A stretch of 64,000 nt of DNA from an uncultured Bacteroidales bacterium (GTDB lineage Bacteria > Bacteroidota > Bacteroidia > Bacteroidales > Muribaculaceae), in the NCBI GenBank assembly GCA_900539915.1, contig UQDU01000001.1, positions 1 through 64,000 of the forward strand, written 5' to 3'. The position numbers were made by a program, and so were the translations under genes. Positions 43,643 to 51,380 of this stretch are shown piece by piece; within the stretch, counting starts at the first letter, position 1, and each line of letters begins with the position of its first letter. The notes beneath the pieces were generated by a model that saw only the letters and a list, made by a program, of their open reading frames with translations, ran no database searches and was not told where the DNA came from.

Positions 43643-45375
43643 GCACAGTATCGCGCACACCCTACCTCGTAGGCAAAGCCTTCAGGAGCTTCCTGTTCGC
43701 GTCAGTGCTGACAGCCGCGGCCTCGCAGATCGGAGCCTTGATTGACGGGCTCATGCTCAGCCACTTCATCAACGAAGAGGCCATGAGCGCCGTCAACATA
43801 TCCTCCCCGGTCATACAGACACTGTTTGCCCTGTGCATACTGATAGGCACAGGAGGCTCGGTGCTTGCCGGCATGGCTATAGGCAACCACCGCAAATCCG
43901 AGGCGTCAGGCATATTCTCCGTCGTGACCGTAACCGCCGTAGGGCTCGGCATAGTCCTCGGAGCTGCCGGCATGATATTCATATCGCCGCTGCTACGTCT
44001 CCTCTGCCCGGATGCGTCGCTCCAGGACTATACCTCGCAATATCTCATGGTCATGCTTCCCGGTGCGGCGATATACATGCTCATGGTAGTGACCCAGATG
44101 TTTGTCACCCTTGACGGCGAACCTCGGCGCGTCACGGCAGCCGTGACGACCTGCATGGTGGTCAACATTGTGCTTGACTACATCTTCATCGTCTGGTGCG
44201 GATGGGCCATGACCGGGGCCGCCGTGGCCACCGTGATAAGCTACGCAGCAGCCATCGCTGTGCTTATGCCGCACTTCCTACATAAAGACGCTCTCCGATT
44301 CAGGCTGCCGCGTACAGTCAGGCAATTGGGCCAGATCGCCTCGATGGGATTGCCCTTCGGCATAGCTACAGTGCTGATAGCGGTGCAGCTGCTCGGCAAC
44401 AACCTCGTGGCCATCAACTACATCGGTGCAGCCGGCATCGTGACCCTGTCGATATGTATGTATCTGCTGAGGTTTTCCATGATGATCCTGACAGGAACAC
44501 TTGAGTCGTTTCAGCCCGTGGCCGCCATACTCAAGGGATCGGGCGACAACCGCGGAGTGGTGCTCGTGCTTGGCCGTGCCTACAAATTCCTGACGGTGAG
44601 CCTGTCGGTGCTCGCGCTTATCCTGATTATCTTCCCCGGCTGGATAGCCACGCTGTTCGGTATCGCCGACGCTCCGTCGCTGGCCATGCTCCATATAGCC
44701 CTTCCGGCCTATGCCGTCAATATCCTGCTGCAATGCGCCGTCTACCTCCTGATACCGGTCTACCAGATATACAGCCACAAGAACATGGCTCTGATTATCT
44801 CCGTAGGCCAGCCATTGCTCCCTATGGTATGCTACTGGGCGTTGTCAGCCGCAGTGGCGGCAGGTCACAGCTGGGTCAACCCGTGGTGGGGATTTGCCAT
44901 AGGCCAACTGATTGTAGTGGCGATACTTGTGCCGTTCGCCCTGACACGCAAGGGACACCACGTACCGTTTATCCTCATCCCGTCAGACAATCCCGATGAA
45001 CTTTACGACATCTCCATAACCCCGTCGATCGACCGCATGGCGGATGCCCTTCTGGACGCCGACGGATGGATGAAACGTCAGCATCTGCCCGAGGAGCTGC
45101 GGCTACGCATCGGGCTGGCATGCGAGGAATCGGTCAAGAACATCATCCAGCATGCTTTAGTATCCAAGCTCAGACACTCGGCCATAGACATGCGCATAGC
45201 CCTGTCGGCCGACAAGGTAACGGTAATCATCATCGACGAAGGAACGCCTTTCAACCCTACCGAACAGGACCCCGGCACCGGCCTGGGGCTCATGCTCGTG
45301 CGCAAGACATGCGACAGCCAGAAATACGAGTACCTGTTTCATCAGAATATCCTGACCATAGAGTGGCATAGATGA
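43639..45375 (+). CDS. MATE exporter fused to an RsbW-like ATPase domain
   Basis: 578 residues. Residues ~1-450 are a MATE-family antiporter: about 12 membrane helices, two homologous halves, with FLFASVLTAAASQIGALIDGLMLSHFI and GTGGSVLAGMAIGNHRKSEA early in the first half. After a ~15-residue linker (IPSDNPDELYDISIT) residues ~460-578 form a GHKL ATPase of the RsbW/SpoIIAB type: N-box CEESVKNIIQHA (495-506), Asp533-Glu-Gly535 in IIIDEGTPFNP, and GTGLGLMLVRK (546-556), closing with NILTIEW. This is one uninterrupted frame. Position after the NRPS (ATGA overlap 43639-43642) suggests product export; the fused domain suggests gating by, or kinase action on, the STAS protein. Overlaps the PPTase start (45372-45375). 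Confidence 0.9.
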   Translation: MSTVSRTPYLVGKAFRSFLFASVLTAAASQIGALIDGLMLSHFINEEAMSAVNISSPVIQTLFALCILIGTGGSVLAGMAIGNHRKSEASGIFSVVTVTAVGLGIVLGAAGMIFISPLLRLLCPDASLQDYTSQYLMVMLPGAAIYMLMVVTQMFVTLDGEPRRVTAAVTTCMVVNIVLDYIFIVWCGWAMTGAAVATVISYAAAIAVLMPHFLHKDALRFRLPRTVRQLGQIASMGLPFGIATVLIAVQLLGNNLVAINYIGAAGIVTLSICMYLLRFSMMILTGTLESFQPVAAILKGSGDNRGVVLVLGRAYKFLTVSLSVLALILIIFPGWIATLFGIADAPSLAMLHIALPAYAVNILLQCAVYLLIPVYQIYSHKNMALIISVGQPLLPMVCYWALSAAVAAGHSWVNPWWGFAIGQLIVVAILVPFALTRKGHHVPFILIPSDNPDELYDISITPSIDRMADALLDADGWMKRQHLPEELRLRIGLACEESVKNIIQHALVSKLRHSAIDMRIALSADKVTVIIIDEGTPFNPTEQDPGTGLGLMLVRKTCDSQKYEYLFHQNILTIEWHR

Positions 45376-45866
45376 CATCAGCCCATCTCATAGAGGAAAC
45401 GGACAGGCAGCTGACACCGGCGCAACAAAGCGCACTGGCACGTCAGCTGCTTGCGCGTCTGCTCGCCGACCGATATGGCATCAGTCCCCTGCCGGCAATC
45501 ACAGTGACGGCGACAGGCAAACCCTACTTCGCCTCGCATCCCGCCATACATTTCAGCCTCTCCCACTGCCCACGCGCCGTCATGGCTGTCATATCAGATG
45601 CTCCTGTAGGCTGCGACATCGAGGAGGTGCAGACCGACGCGCCCCCCGAACTGTTACAGGCGGCATTCTCCCCTGCCGAGCAGACTCGCATCGTCGAAGC
45701 GGCCACGCCTCCACTCGAGCTGACACGCATATGGACACGTAAAGAAGCATACGTCAAACGCACCGGAAGCATCCCTGACGACCCTGTCGATTGGCCGTCG
45801 GAGATGCCCGGTGTGTCTACTGTATGCGAAGTCGCTAAAGGCTACGTCTACTCAATCAGTCGTTGA
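45372..45866 (+). CDS. Sfp-type 4'-phosphopantetheinyl transferase
   Basis: 164 residues, short for the Sfp group. Conserved blocks are all present: GKPYFASHPAIHFSLSHC (~48-65), VGCDIEEV with the Mg-binding Asp and Glu (~78-85), and WTRKEAYVKRTG (~121-132). It moves phosphopantetheine from CoA to carrier-protein serines, here presumably Ser968 and Ser1985 of the NRPS. It is last in the operon, translationally coupled to the MATE gene. Its 3' end overlaps the 3' end of the convergent GntR gene by 11 bases, so no terminator separates them. Confidence 0.92.
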   Translation: MTSAHLIEETDRQLTPAQQSALARQLLARLLADRYGISPLPAITVTATGKPYFASHPAIHFSLSHCPRAVMAVISDAPVGCDIEEVQTDAPPELLQAAFSPAEQTRIVEAATPPLELTRIWTRKEAYVKRTGSIPDDPVDWPSEMPGVSTVCEVAKGYVYSISR

Positions 45867-46206
45867 GATGACGGACCAATTCGTCTACGGAGATGCCTAA
45901 CATCGACATCTCATGGCGCAGACGTGGCAACGTGTCGGCAAAGAATTCCTCGCGAAGCTGATCGCGGATTATATCCCTGGCCTCTGAGGATACAAAACAC
46001 CCCAGACCGCGCTTCTGGTAGAGGATGCCGAGAGCCTGCATGTCGTCATAGCTCTTCAGCACCGTGCGCGTATTGACAGCCATGGCCACCGACAATTCCT
46101 TGACCGACGGCACTCGTCCGTCAGTCTGCCAGTCGCCTGACAGTATGCGTCCGTAGCAGTAATCGGTAATCTGCCTGTAAATCGGTTTTGATGTGTTGAA
46201 ATCCAC
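45856..46206 (-). CDS. GntR-family (YtrA-type) transcriptional regulator
   Basis: 116 residues from the GTG at 46206, which overlaps the permease stop by one base (TAGTG) and gives the family start VDFNTSKPIYRQITDYC; an ATG at 46260 would add 18 residues inside the permease gene. Winged helix: IYRQITDYCYGRILSGDW, GRVPSVKELSVAMAVNTRTVLKSYDDMQALGILYQKRGLGCFV. The short helical tail without a ligand domain places it in the YtrA subfamily, which usually represses its own ABC transporter operon in response to cell-envelope stress. It follows such an ABC pair and overlaps the end of the NRPS operon. Confidence 0.9.
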   Translation of the reverse strand: MDFNTSKPIYRQITDYCYGRILSGDWQTDGRVPSVKELSVAMAVNTRTVLKSYDDMQALGILYQKRGLGCFVSSEARDIIRDQLREEFFADTLPRLRHEMSMLGISVDELVRHLND

Positions 46207-47033
46207 TATATCTGACGTTTTTTGATTTTCCAAGCCGTTAATATCATCAGCCCTATCCATGCCACTATGTAGAAGATTGTCGAGCCTACCATCAGCGGAA
46301 TCATAATGCCATGCACTGCCGTGTCTGCTACAGCCTCGACCTCGGCAGGATCAGGCTCCCCGTCGGCCGACAGTTCTACAATCCGATAAAACACGGTATA
46401 GGCAGTGTACAGCATCAGGGCGATATACAGACCGATACCTATCACAACATCCCATAGGACCGTCTTAAACACAACATTATGCTTGAATAACACCACGAAA
46501 AAGAGGGTAAGCATAGCTGGCACGACGCCGTTCATGTAGATGTTGAGTTTGGCTGACACAATCATCTCAAACATCGGGGGCAGCCCCTGCTCTCCAAACA
46601 CCTTCGTGGTCAACAGCATAATTTTCATATTGACCTCGCCGGGAAATATCTCCATGCTCAGCACCGGGAGAAGCATCGTCAGCAGGGGCACTATGATTAC
46701 AGTGTAGCCTATCATAAAGATGCTCTTTGCCTGCCATGACACAGGGAAAGTGATGTCAGCCTCCCTGGAATTATACCGGGCAAAGGCGAGAGGGGCGAAT
46801 ATCATCATCAGACTGACGAGACCCATCAGCATGACATATAGGAATTTAAGATTGTAATGCGACACCACGGCTATAAGTACGGATATCACAAGCGATGCAA
46901 TCGCATAACAGATGACCTGCCACTTCAGTCGGGGCCAGTAATAGCGTCCGGCAGATACGACCTGACTCCACAGCGAAGGCACAGGTGCAGTCATAGACGA
47001 AACAGAATCACACTCATTCATTGTCGGAATCAT
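46206..47033 (-). CDS. ABC transporter membrane protein of the GntR cassette
   Basis: 275 residues with about six membrane segments (WQVICYAIASLVISVLIAVVS, FLYVMLMGLVSLMMIFAPLAF, SIFMIGYTVIIVPLLTMLLPVL, VVPAMLTLFFVVLFKHNVVF, VVIGIGLYIALMLYTAYTVF, IMIPLMVGSTIFYIVAWIGLMIL). I do not recognise a named family, but position between an ABC ATPase (20-base overlap) and a YtrA-type regulator argues that it is the permease. An alternative start at 47021 (MNECDS) is possible. Substrate unknown. Confidence 0.75.
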   Translation of the reverse strand: MIPTMNECDSVSSMTAPVPSLWSQVVSAGRYYWPRLKWQVICYAIASLVISVLIAVVSHYNLKFLYVMLMGLVSLMMIFAPLAFARYNSREADITFPVSWQAKSIFMIGYTVIIVPLLTMLLPVLSMEIFPGEVNMKIMLLTTKVFGEQGLPPMFEMIVSAKLNIYMNGVVPAMLTLFFVVLFKHNVVFKTVLWDVVIGIGLYIALMLYTAYTVFYRIVELSADGEPDPAEVEAVADTAVHGIMIPLMVGSTIFYIVAWIGLMILTAWKIKKRQI

Positions 47034-47865
47034 TTAACAGTTTGATAATACGGTCACGCGCCGGGCTGAACACAGCATTGTAGAGCATGGTCAAGTCAGG
47101 CTTGCCGTCGGCATGGGCGTAATCGCCCGACATCTCCATGACTGCACGGTAGAGCCCGGTGCGCATCTCGCTGTAGAGAGCTCCCGGAAGTGGCTGCATC
47201 GATGCTGTGAAAGCCAGACGCGATGCCACGCGCTCCATGGTAGTGTTAAAGAGCAACGCGCCGTCTGACAGCATGGCCACACCGTCAAACAGGTTTTCAA
47301 GATCCTGCACCGTGTGGGTGGAGATGATGACAGTCTGGTCCATGTCGATGGACGACGCCATGATATTGCCGAGAGTAATCTTTGACTTGATGTCAAGGCC
47401 GTTGGCTGGCTCGTCGAGCAGAAGCACCTCCGTGCCGAGCGACAGCGCATAGGCCAGCTGCGCCTTGTGGCGCGTGCCGAGCGACATCTTCATAAACGAG
47501 TGGTGCTCGTCTATGCCGAATGCCGTCAGATTAGACTTGAGGAGTTCAGGATTGAAGCGCGGATACAGACAGGCGTGGCACCGCACCATCTCAGCGATGT
47601 TTTTGGCCGGGAAAGTCATATTGTCGCCCAGTAAAAACACTCTGCGCATCACCTCGGGAGTACGGGTGGCCACGTCGACACCGTCGATCAGACATCCGCC
47701 ATACTGCGGACGCAGCAGACCTGTCATCACCTCAAGCAGAGTGGTCTTGCCGGCACCGTTCTCGCCAAGGAGCAGATGTATGCCCGGAGGAAAGGAGGTC
47801 GTGACATCCTTGATTGTCACGACTCCTTTACGGTAGGCAAAGCTAAGGTTTTGAAGCTTAATCAT
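47014..47865 (-). CDS. ABC transporter ATP-binding protein of the GntR cassette
   Basis: 283 residues. Walker A GENGAGKTTLLEVM (~34-47), Walker B EVLLLDEPANGLDI and H-loop ISTHTVQDLENLF are normal. The signature region reads MSLGTRHKAQLAYALSLG instead of LSGGQ, a change seen in some antibiotic/bacteriocin-type exporters of the YtrB group. The C-terminal ~80 residues are a helical extension. It is transcribed with the permease and GntR genes. Its leader of 51 bases follows the traB-like stop at 47917. Confidence 0.9.
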   Translation of the reverse strand: MIKLQNLSFAYRKGVVTIKDVTTSFPPGIHLLLGENGAGKTTLLEVMTGLLRPQYGGCLIDGVDVATRTPEVMRRVFLLGDNMTFPAKNIAEMVRCHACLYPRFNPELLKSNLTAFGIDEHHSFMKMSLGTRHKAQLAYALSLGTEVLLLDEPANGLDIKSKITLGNIMASSIDMDQTVIISTHTVQDLENLFDGVAMLSDGALLFNTTMERVASRLAFTASMQPLPGALYSEMRTGLYRAVMEMSGDYAHADGKPDLTMLYNAVFSPARDRIIKLLNDSDNE

Positions 47866-47916
47866 TGCTCAGTGCATCATTTGTTTGTTTTAACCAATAT
47901 ATTTCAGTATTCATGT

Positions 47917-48807
47917 TCACTTGACAGGTGTCACTGTGTAACCGGCCTCCTGCAGAGCCTTGATAAGGCCCTTGTCGCCTACGAGATGTCCTACGCCTAC
48001 GGCTACAAACACCTTGCTCGAGGGGAGGATGTCGGTGGTGAGCTTCTTGACCCACGAGGCGTTGCGATTGTCAAACAGACGCTTGAACATAGGATCGTCG
48101 GGGTCCATGTCCTCATCCTTGAAGAGCACCTCCGAGATAGCATCGAGATTTTCGGTCATGTAGGCATCGGCCAGTTTCTTGGCTTTCTCGCCGCTCTTGC
48201 TGTCATTACGCACAGCCTCCATCAGGTCATCCACCTGGTCCATGATAGGAGCGTTCATCAGTATGTCAAATTGCTCCTCCATGGTTTCAAGACCCTTGAC
48301 AGGGAGATTGGCAGCCGCCGCACGCTGCTGTATCTGGGTGTCAAGCTGCTGCATGGGGTTGAAATCAGGGAAATTCTTGGCGCTCTGGAGCATGGCGAGC
48401 TGGGTAGATACCATGGAGGGCTTGAAGGCGTCAAGCTGCTTGGCGTTGAGCATGCCGCCGGTATAGGAGGCGAGCAGCGTGTTGAGCGAGTCAAGCTGTG
48501 CGGCAGTCAGCACCTTGGTCAGCGTGGAGTCAGCCGGAGCCGAAGCATACTTCATGGTCAGCTGCACCATCTCGGGCGACTGGGGATTCTCGGGCATCTC
48601 GACCTCGCCGTACATCTCCTCTACCGAAGCGAGGGCCGGAGTGAAGCCTTTGATGCTGTCCATGACACTGGCCGGAGCCATGTGGTGGGTGCCGAAGAGG
48701 TAGCTGTCGCCTTTGGCGTTATTGCCGCTGACGCGCCACAGGAGCTGGGCGTTGGCACTGCTGATGGCCATGATGAGAATCGCGATGATAAGAGCTGTCT
48801 TTTTCAT
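47917..48807 (-). CDS. TraB/GumN family protein
   Basis: 296 residues with a signal peptide (KKTALIIAILIMAISSANA). The TraB/GumN hallmark motifs are LLWRVSGNNAKGDSYLFGTHHMAP near the N-terminus and SSKVFVAVGVGHLVGDKGLIKALQEAGYTV at the C-terminus (two GxxH-type motifs suggested to form a metal site). Members are thought to be Tiki-like metalloproteases; in bacteria the role is unproven. Exported, probably periplasmic. It has its own promoter at 48902-48932 and an 88-base leader. Confidence 0.9.
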   Translation of the reverse strand: MKKTALIIAILIMAISSANAQLLWRVSGNNAKGDSYLFGTHHMAPASVMDSIKGFTPALASVEEMYGEVEMPENPQSPEMVQLTMKYASAPADSTLTKVLTAAQLDSLNTLLASYTGGMLNAKQLDAFKPSMVSTQLAMLQSAKNFPDFNPMQQLDTQIQQRAAAANLPVKGLETMEEQFDILMNAPIMDQVDDLMEAVRNDSKSGEKAKKLADAYMTENLDAISEVLFKDEDMDPDDPMFKRLFDNRNASWVKKLTTDILPSSKVFVAVGVGHLVGDKGLIKALQEAGYTVTPVK

Positions 48808-48901
48808 TTCTGTTATTATTAGTTTATTATCGGAATATTAAATGAGTCGGTTTCAGTCATTCTCTTGTAGTGATGTAGTAGTGTGCATCACTATCACGCT
48901 G

Positions 48902-48932
48902 CAAATGTACGTCATTTTTTCCAATTACCAAA
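48902..48932 (-). promoter_or_regulatory. traB/gumN-family gene promoter
   Basis: Reverse-strand TTTG (48932-48929), 19 bases, TACATTTG (48909-48902): an exact match to the Bacteroidetes TTTG-N19-21-TAnnTTTG consensus. Confidence 0.85.
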
Positions 48933-49074
48933 TTTTCTTGCTATTTTTTTGAAAATAATATGCAAAAAAATGCAAGCGGCTTAATGACACGCCATATGGA
49001 TTCAGATATGAATGATATATCACACCTTATGCTTATAAATCAGTCAGCGATATGGCATATTTGTAACTAATCGT

Positions 49075-49082
49075 TAACTTTG
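49075..49082 (+). promoter_or_regulatory. -7 promoter element for the truncated TPR gene
   Basis: TAACTTTG, 77 bases before the ATG at 49159. No TTG at the standard -33 position. Confidence 0.5.
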
Positions 49083-49158
49083 TAGGAGCGAGACTGCCAT
49101 TACGCCGATATTCTGCGGCATAATCATCCCGGGCAGCTCCGCCGATAACCGCCGCCAT

Positions 49159-49707
49159 ATGAGATTTCTTGCTATCGTCATAATCGCAATCGCTGCGCTG
49201 TCTGCCTCCTCATGCGGACGGCACGCAGCCACCGAGGCCCTCCTTGACCGCGCCGACTCCCTGATGACCGACCATCCCGACTCGGCCCTCACACTGCTCC
49301 GCACCGTCGACGGCTCCGGCCTGCCCCACGGATCGGAGCTCAACGCCCGTTACGCCCTGCTCCTGACCCAAGCCGAGGTCAAAAGCTTCAACACTGCTAC
49401 CGATGATTCGCTCATCACCATCGCAGTGGACTACTATACGAGCCATTGGGACATGATGCAGCTGCTCAAAGCCCATTTCTATCGCGGCAGTGTGCAATAC
49501 AAGGGGAAACATTACGCCAAAAGCCTGATGTCGATGTTTCAGGCTCTGGAGCTGGCACGCGAAGCCGGATCCGACTTCTGGATGGGACTGGCAAGCCGTG
49601 GCGTAGCCGATGTATATCTGGATACCTACAACGGCGAGGAGGGAGTGCGATACGCACAGAAAGAATATTATTGGTGTCCGGTAAATGTGTTTACTCGGCT
49701 ATTTTGA
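49159..49707 (+). pseudogene. TPR lipoprotein, 3'-truncated by an inserted element
   Basis: 182 codons. A lipoprotein signal (IVIIAIAALSASSC) and the start EALLDRADSLMTDHPDSALTLLRTVDGSG, NARYALLLTQAEVKSF, LLKAHFYRGSVQYKGKHYAKSLMSMFQALELA are typical of the large Bacteroidales family of TPR proteins that continue for 400 or more residues into a membrane helix and a coiled-coil or HTH segment. Here the TPR array stops in the middle of a helix (RYAQKEYY), exactly where a 142-bp inverted-repeat element begins at 49669; the last 12 or so residues are encoded by the element. No continuation is found beyond 49810, so the 3' part is lost. Probably non-functional. Confidence 0.75.
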
Positions 49708-49810
49708 GTGATTTTATGCATTGACAAGCCCCCTGTTTCAGTATTTGTATCGGCTGTCCGAGGAAAATAAAAAGCCAAATAGGGCTTGAAAGTTTTAGCG
49801 GACACCAATA
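49669..49810. mobile_element. 142-bp element with terminal inverted repeats (MITE-like or IS remnant)
   Basis: Left end TATTGGTGTCCGGTAAA (49669-49685) and right end TTTAGCGGACACCAATA (49794-49810) are inverted copies, 12 outer bases perfect and 16 of 17 overall. An internal CTGTCCGAGGAAAATAAAA (49755-49773) resembles another end. There is no transposase gene. No target duplication is clear. It interrupts a TPR lipoprotein gene. The parent IS family is not assigned. Confidence 0.7.
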
Positions 49811-49904
49811 GTTGTTAATAAAAACATAATGCTCAACCAACGAAAAAATCTACAACGCATCTAAACATACTGATAAACATTGCAATAATATTTGGTCAAG
49901 AATC

Positions 49905-49933
49905 GGGGATGATGTCCTTTGCACATCATCCCC
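49905..49933 (+). terminator. hairpin beyond the inserted element
   Basis: GGGGATGATGT and ACATCATCCCC form a perfect 11-bp stem with a 7-base loop, followed by TTAAATTTTAAT. It could be the original terminator of the broken TPR gene. Confidence 0.7.
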
Positions 49934-50038
49934 TTAAATTTTAATCTTTCAGGTCTGTGTCGTCCTGCTTTTGGTTTACTGTCATGGACTCTACCTTAAG
50001 CCCATCCCCGGAATTTGTATTGATGCCCCCCTACAAAA

Positions 50039-50170
50039 AGAACGTCATTAGAATTAACTACGGCTTATGTTTGTGCTTGAATGGCGTTTTTTAGTAGTGA
50101 CATGCCACGGAATACCAACGAATGCGTTTAGAATGAAATCGTTGCATTAGCAGACATGCCATGGCATGTC
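50039..50170. repeat. second cluster of the palindromic repeat family
   Basis: AGAACGTCATTA (50039-50050) equals 155-166; TGCTTGAATGGCGT (50074-50087) is the exact inverse of 33-46; TAGTAGTGACATGCCA (50092-50107) is an inverted, degraded palindrome arm; and 50153-50170 is a perfect copy of GACATGCCATGGCATGTC with the same CCTACTACATTA downstream. The arrangement is two elements in opposite orientation. Confidence 0.75.
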
Positions 50171-50244
50171 CCTACTACATTATGAGCCATCGTATGTTGA
50201 TAGGGACTACGTTTACAAGATAGATACTGACGGCTGAAATGAAG

Positions 50245-50278
50245 AAGGCTGCGTCAAAAAATTTCATGACGCAGCCTT
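50245..50278 (-). terminator. terminator downstream of thiL
   Basis: AAGGCTGCGTCA (50245-50256) and TGACGCAGCCTT (50267-50278) are a perfect 12-bp inverted repeat 24 bases past the thiL stop, ending the sppA-lpxK-PNP-thiL series. Confidence 0.85.
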
Positions 50279-50301
50279 ACTTATGGGTTGTTGAGATGCA
50301 A

Positions 50302-51351
50302 TTACATCGGGTTTTCGGGAGGTTGGGCAGCATCGGCGAGTGGATTCCAGCCTTGGGCCTTGATGGGTAGCTCGGCGCCGTCACGAGTTACAAGCATGCA
50401 GCCGAGGTCCTCCTTGGTGATGTGGCCGATAACCTTGATGCCCTCGAGCTTGCTGACCGCATCGTGCATATGCAGAGGCACTGTGAACAGTAACTCGTAG
50501 TCCTCGCCGCCGTTCATGGCCGCTGTGACCAGATTCATGCCGAGTTCCTCCGCCATGACTGCAGTCTGGTAGTCGATGGGGATGCGGTCTTCGTAGACGC
50601 GACACCCGGTGTGGCTCTGCCTACATATGTGAAGCAACTCCGATGACAGACCGTCAGAGACGTCCATCATAGCCGTAGGCTTAATCCCGGCTTCCGTAAG
50701 CTCCCTGACTATGTCACGGCGAGCCTCAGGTTTGAGCTGACGCTCAACCAGATACTCCTTGCCGGCAAAATTAGGCATGAAATCCTTTTGTCCAGCCGAA
50801 GCCACCTTCTCGCGCTCAAGCAGCTGCAAACCCATATATGCCGAGCCGAGATCTCCCGACACGCATATAAGGTCAGTATCCTTGGCTCCGTCACGATACA
50901 CAATCTGATCCTTAGGCGCATCGCCTATACATGTGATGGAGATTACAAGACCCTGACGCGAGGATGTGGTGTCGCCGCCGACCAGATCCACTCCATATAT
51001 CTCACAGGCAAGACGTATGCCGGCATAAAGCTCCTCGATGTGTTCCACCGTGAACCGCTTGCTTATGCCGAGCGATACGGTAATCTGACGCGGAGTGCCG
51101 TTCATGGCATATATATCACTGAAATTGACTATCGCCGACTTGTAGCCGAGATGCTTCAGGGGGACGTATGTCAAGTCAAAATGAACGCCTTCAAGCAGCA
51201 GATCCGTTGTCACGAGGACTTCCGTATCGGGATATTCGAGCACAGCAGCATCGTCACCAACGGACTTCCTGGTAGATGCGTTGACCACGGGAAGCGTTTC
51301 TGTCAGGCGGTGGATAAGTCCGAACTCGCCTAATTGAGATATTTCGGTCAT
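50302..51351 (-). CDS. thiL: thiamine-monophosphate kinase
   Basis: 349 residues. ThiL phosphorylates thiamine monophosphate to the active diphosphate, used for example by the TPP-dependent oxidoreductase and DXS in this window. Family blocks: GEFGLIHRLTE at the start, SVGDDAAVLEYPDTEVLVTTDLLLEGVHFDL, NFSDIYAMNGTPRQITVSLGI, GGDTTSSRQGLVISITCIG, MDVSDGLSSELLHI and NGGEDYELLFTVP. AIR synthase-like fold. It is last in a four-gene reverse-strand series. No TPP riboswitch is present upstream. Confidence 0.95.
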   Translation of the reverse strand: MTEISQLGEFGLIHRLTETLPVVNASTRKSVGDDAAVLEYPDTEVLVTTDLLLEGVHFDLTYVPLKHLGYKSAIVNFSDIYAMNGTPRQITVSLGISKRFTVEHIEELYAGIRLACEIYGVDLVGGDTTSSRQGLVISITCIGDAPKDQIVYRDGAKDTDLICVSGDLGSAYMGLQLLEREKVASAGQKDFMPNFAGKEYLVERQLKPEARRDIVRELTEAGIKPTAMMDVSDGLSSELLHICRQSHTGCRVYEDRIPIDYQTAVMAEELGMNLVTAAMNGGEDYELLFTVPLHMHDAVSKLEGIKVIGHITKEDLGCMLVTRDGAELPIKAQGWNPLADAAQPPENPM

Positions 51352-51380
51352 GTATGTTTTGGGGTTAATTTTCTAATATC

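Larger units (their letters stand above)
48808..49158. other. intergenic region with divergent promoters
   Basis: 351 bases without a gene, markedly A+T-rich (long A and T runs at 48910-48975). It holds the traB promoter (48902-48932, reverse) and a -7 element for the TPR lipoprotein (49075-49082, forward). Nothing else recognised. Confidence 0.7.
49811..50301. other. gene-free region with hairpin and repeats
   Basis: 491 bases without a credible gene: a strong hairpin at 49905-49933, a second cluster of the palindromic repeats (50039-50170), and the thiL terminator at 50245-50278. The stretch 49934-50038 shows nothing recognisable. Confidence 0.75.
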
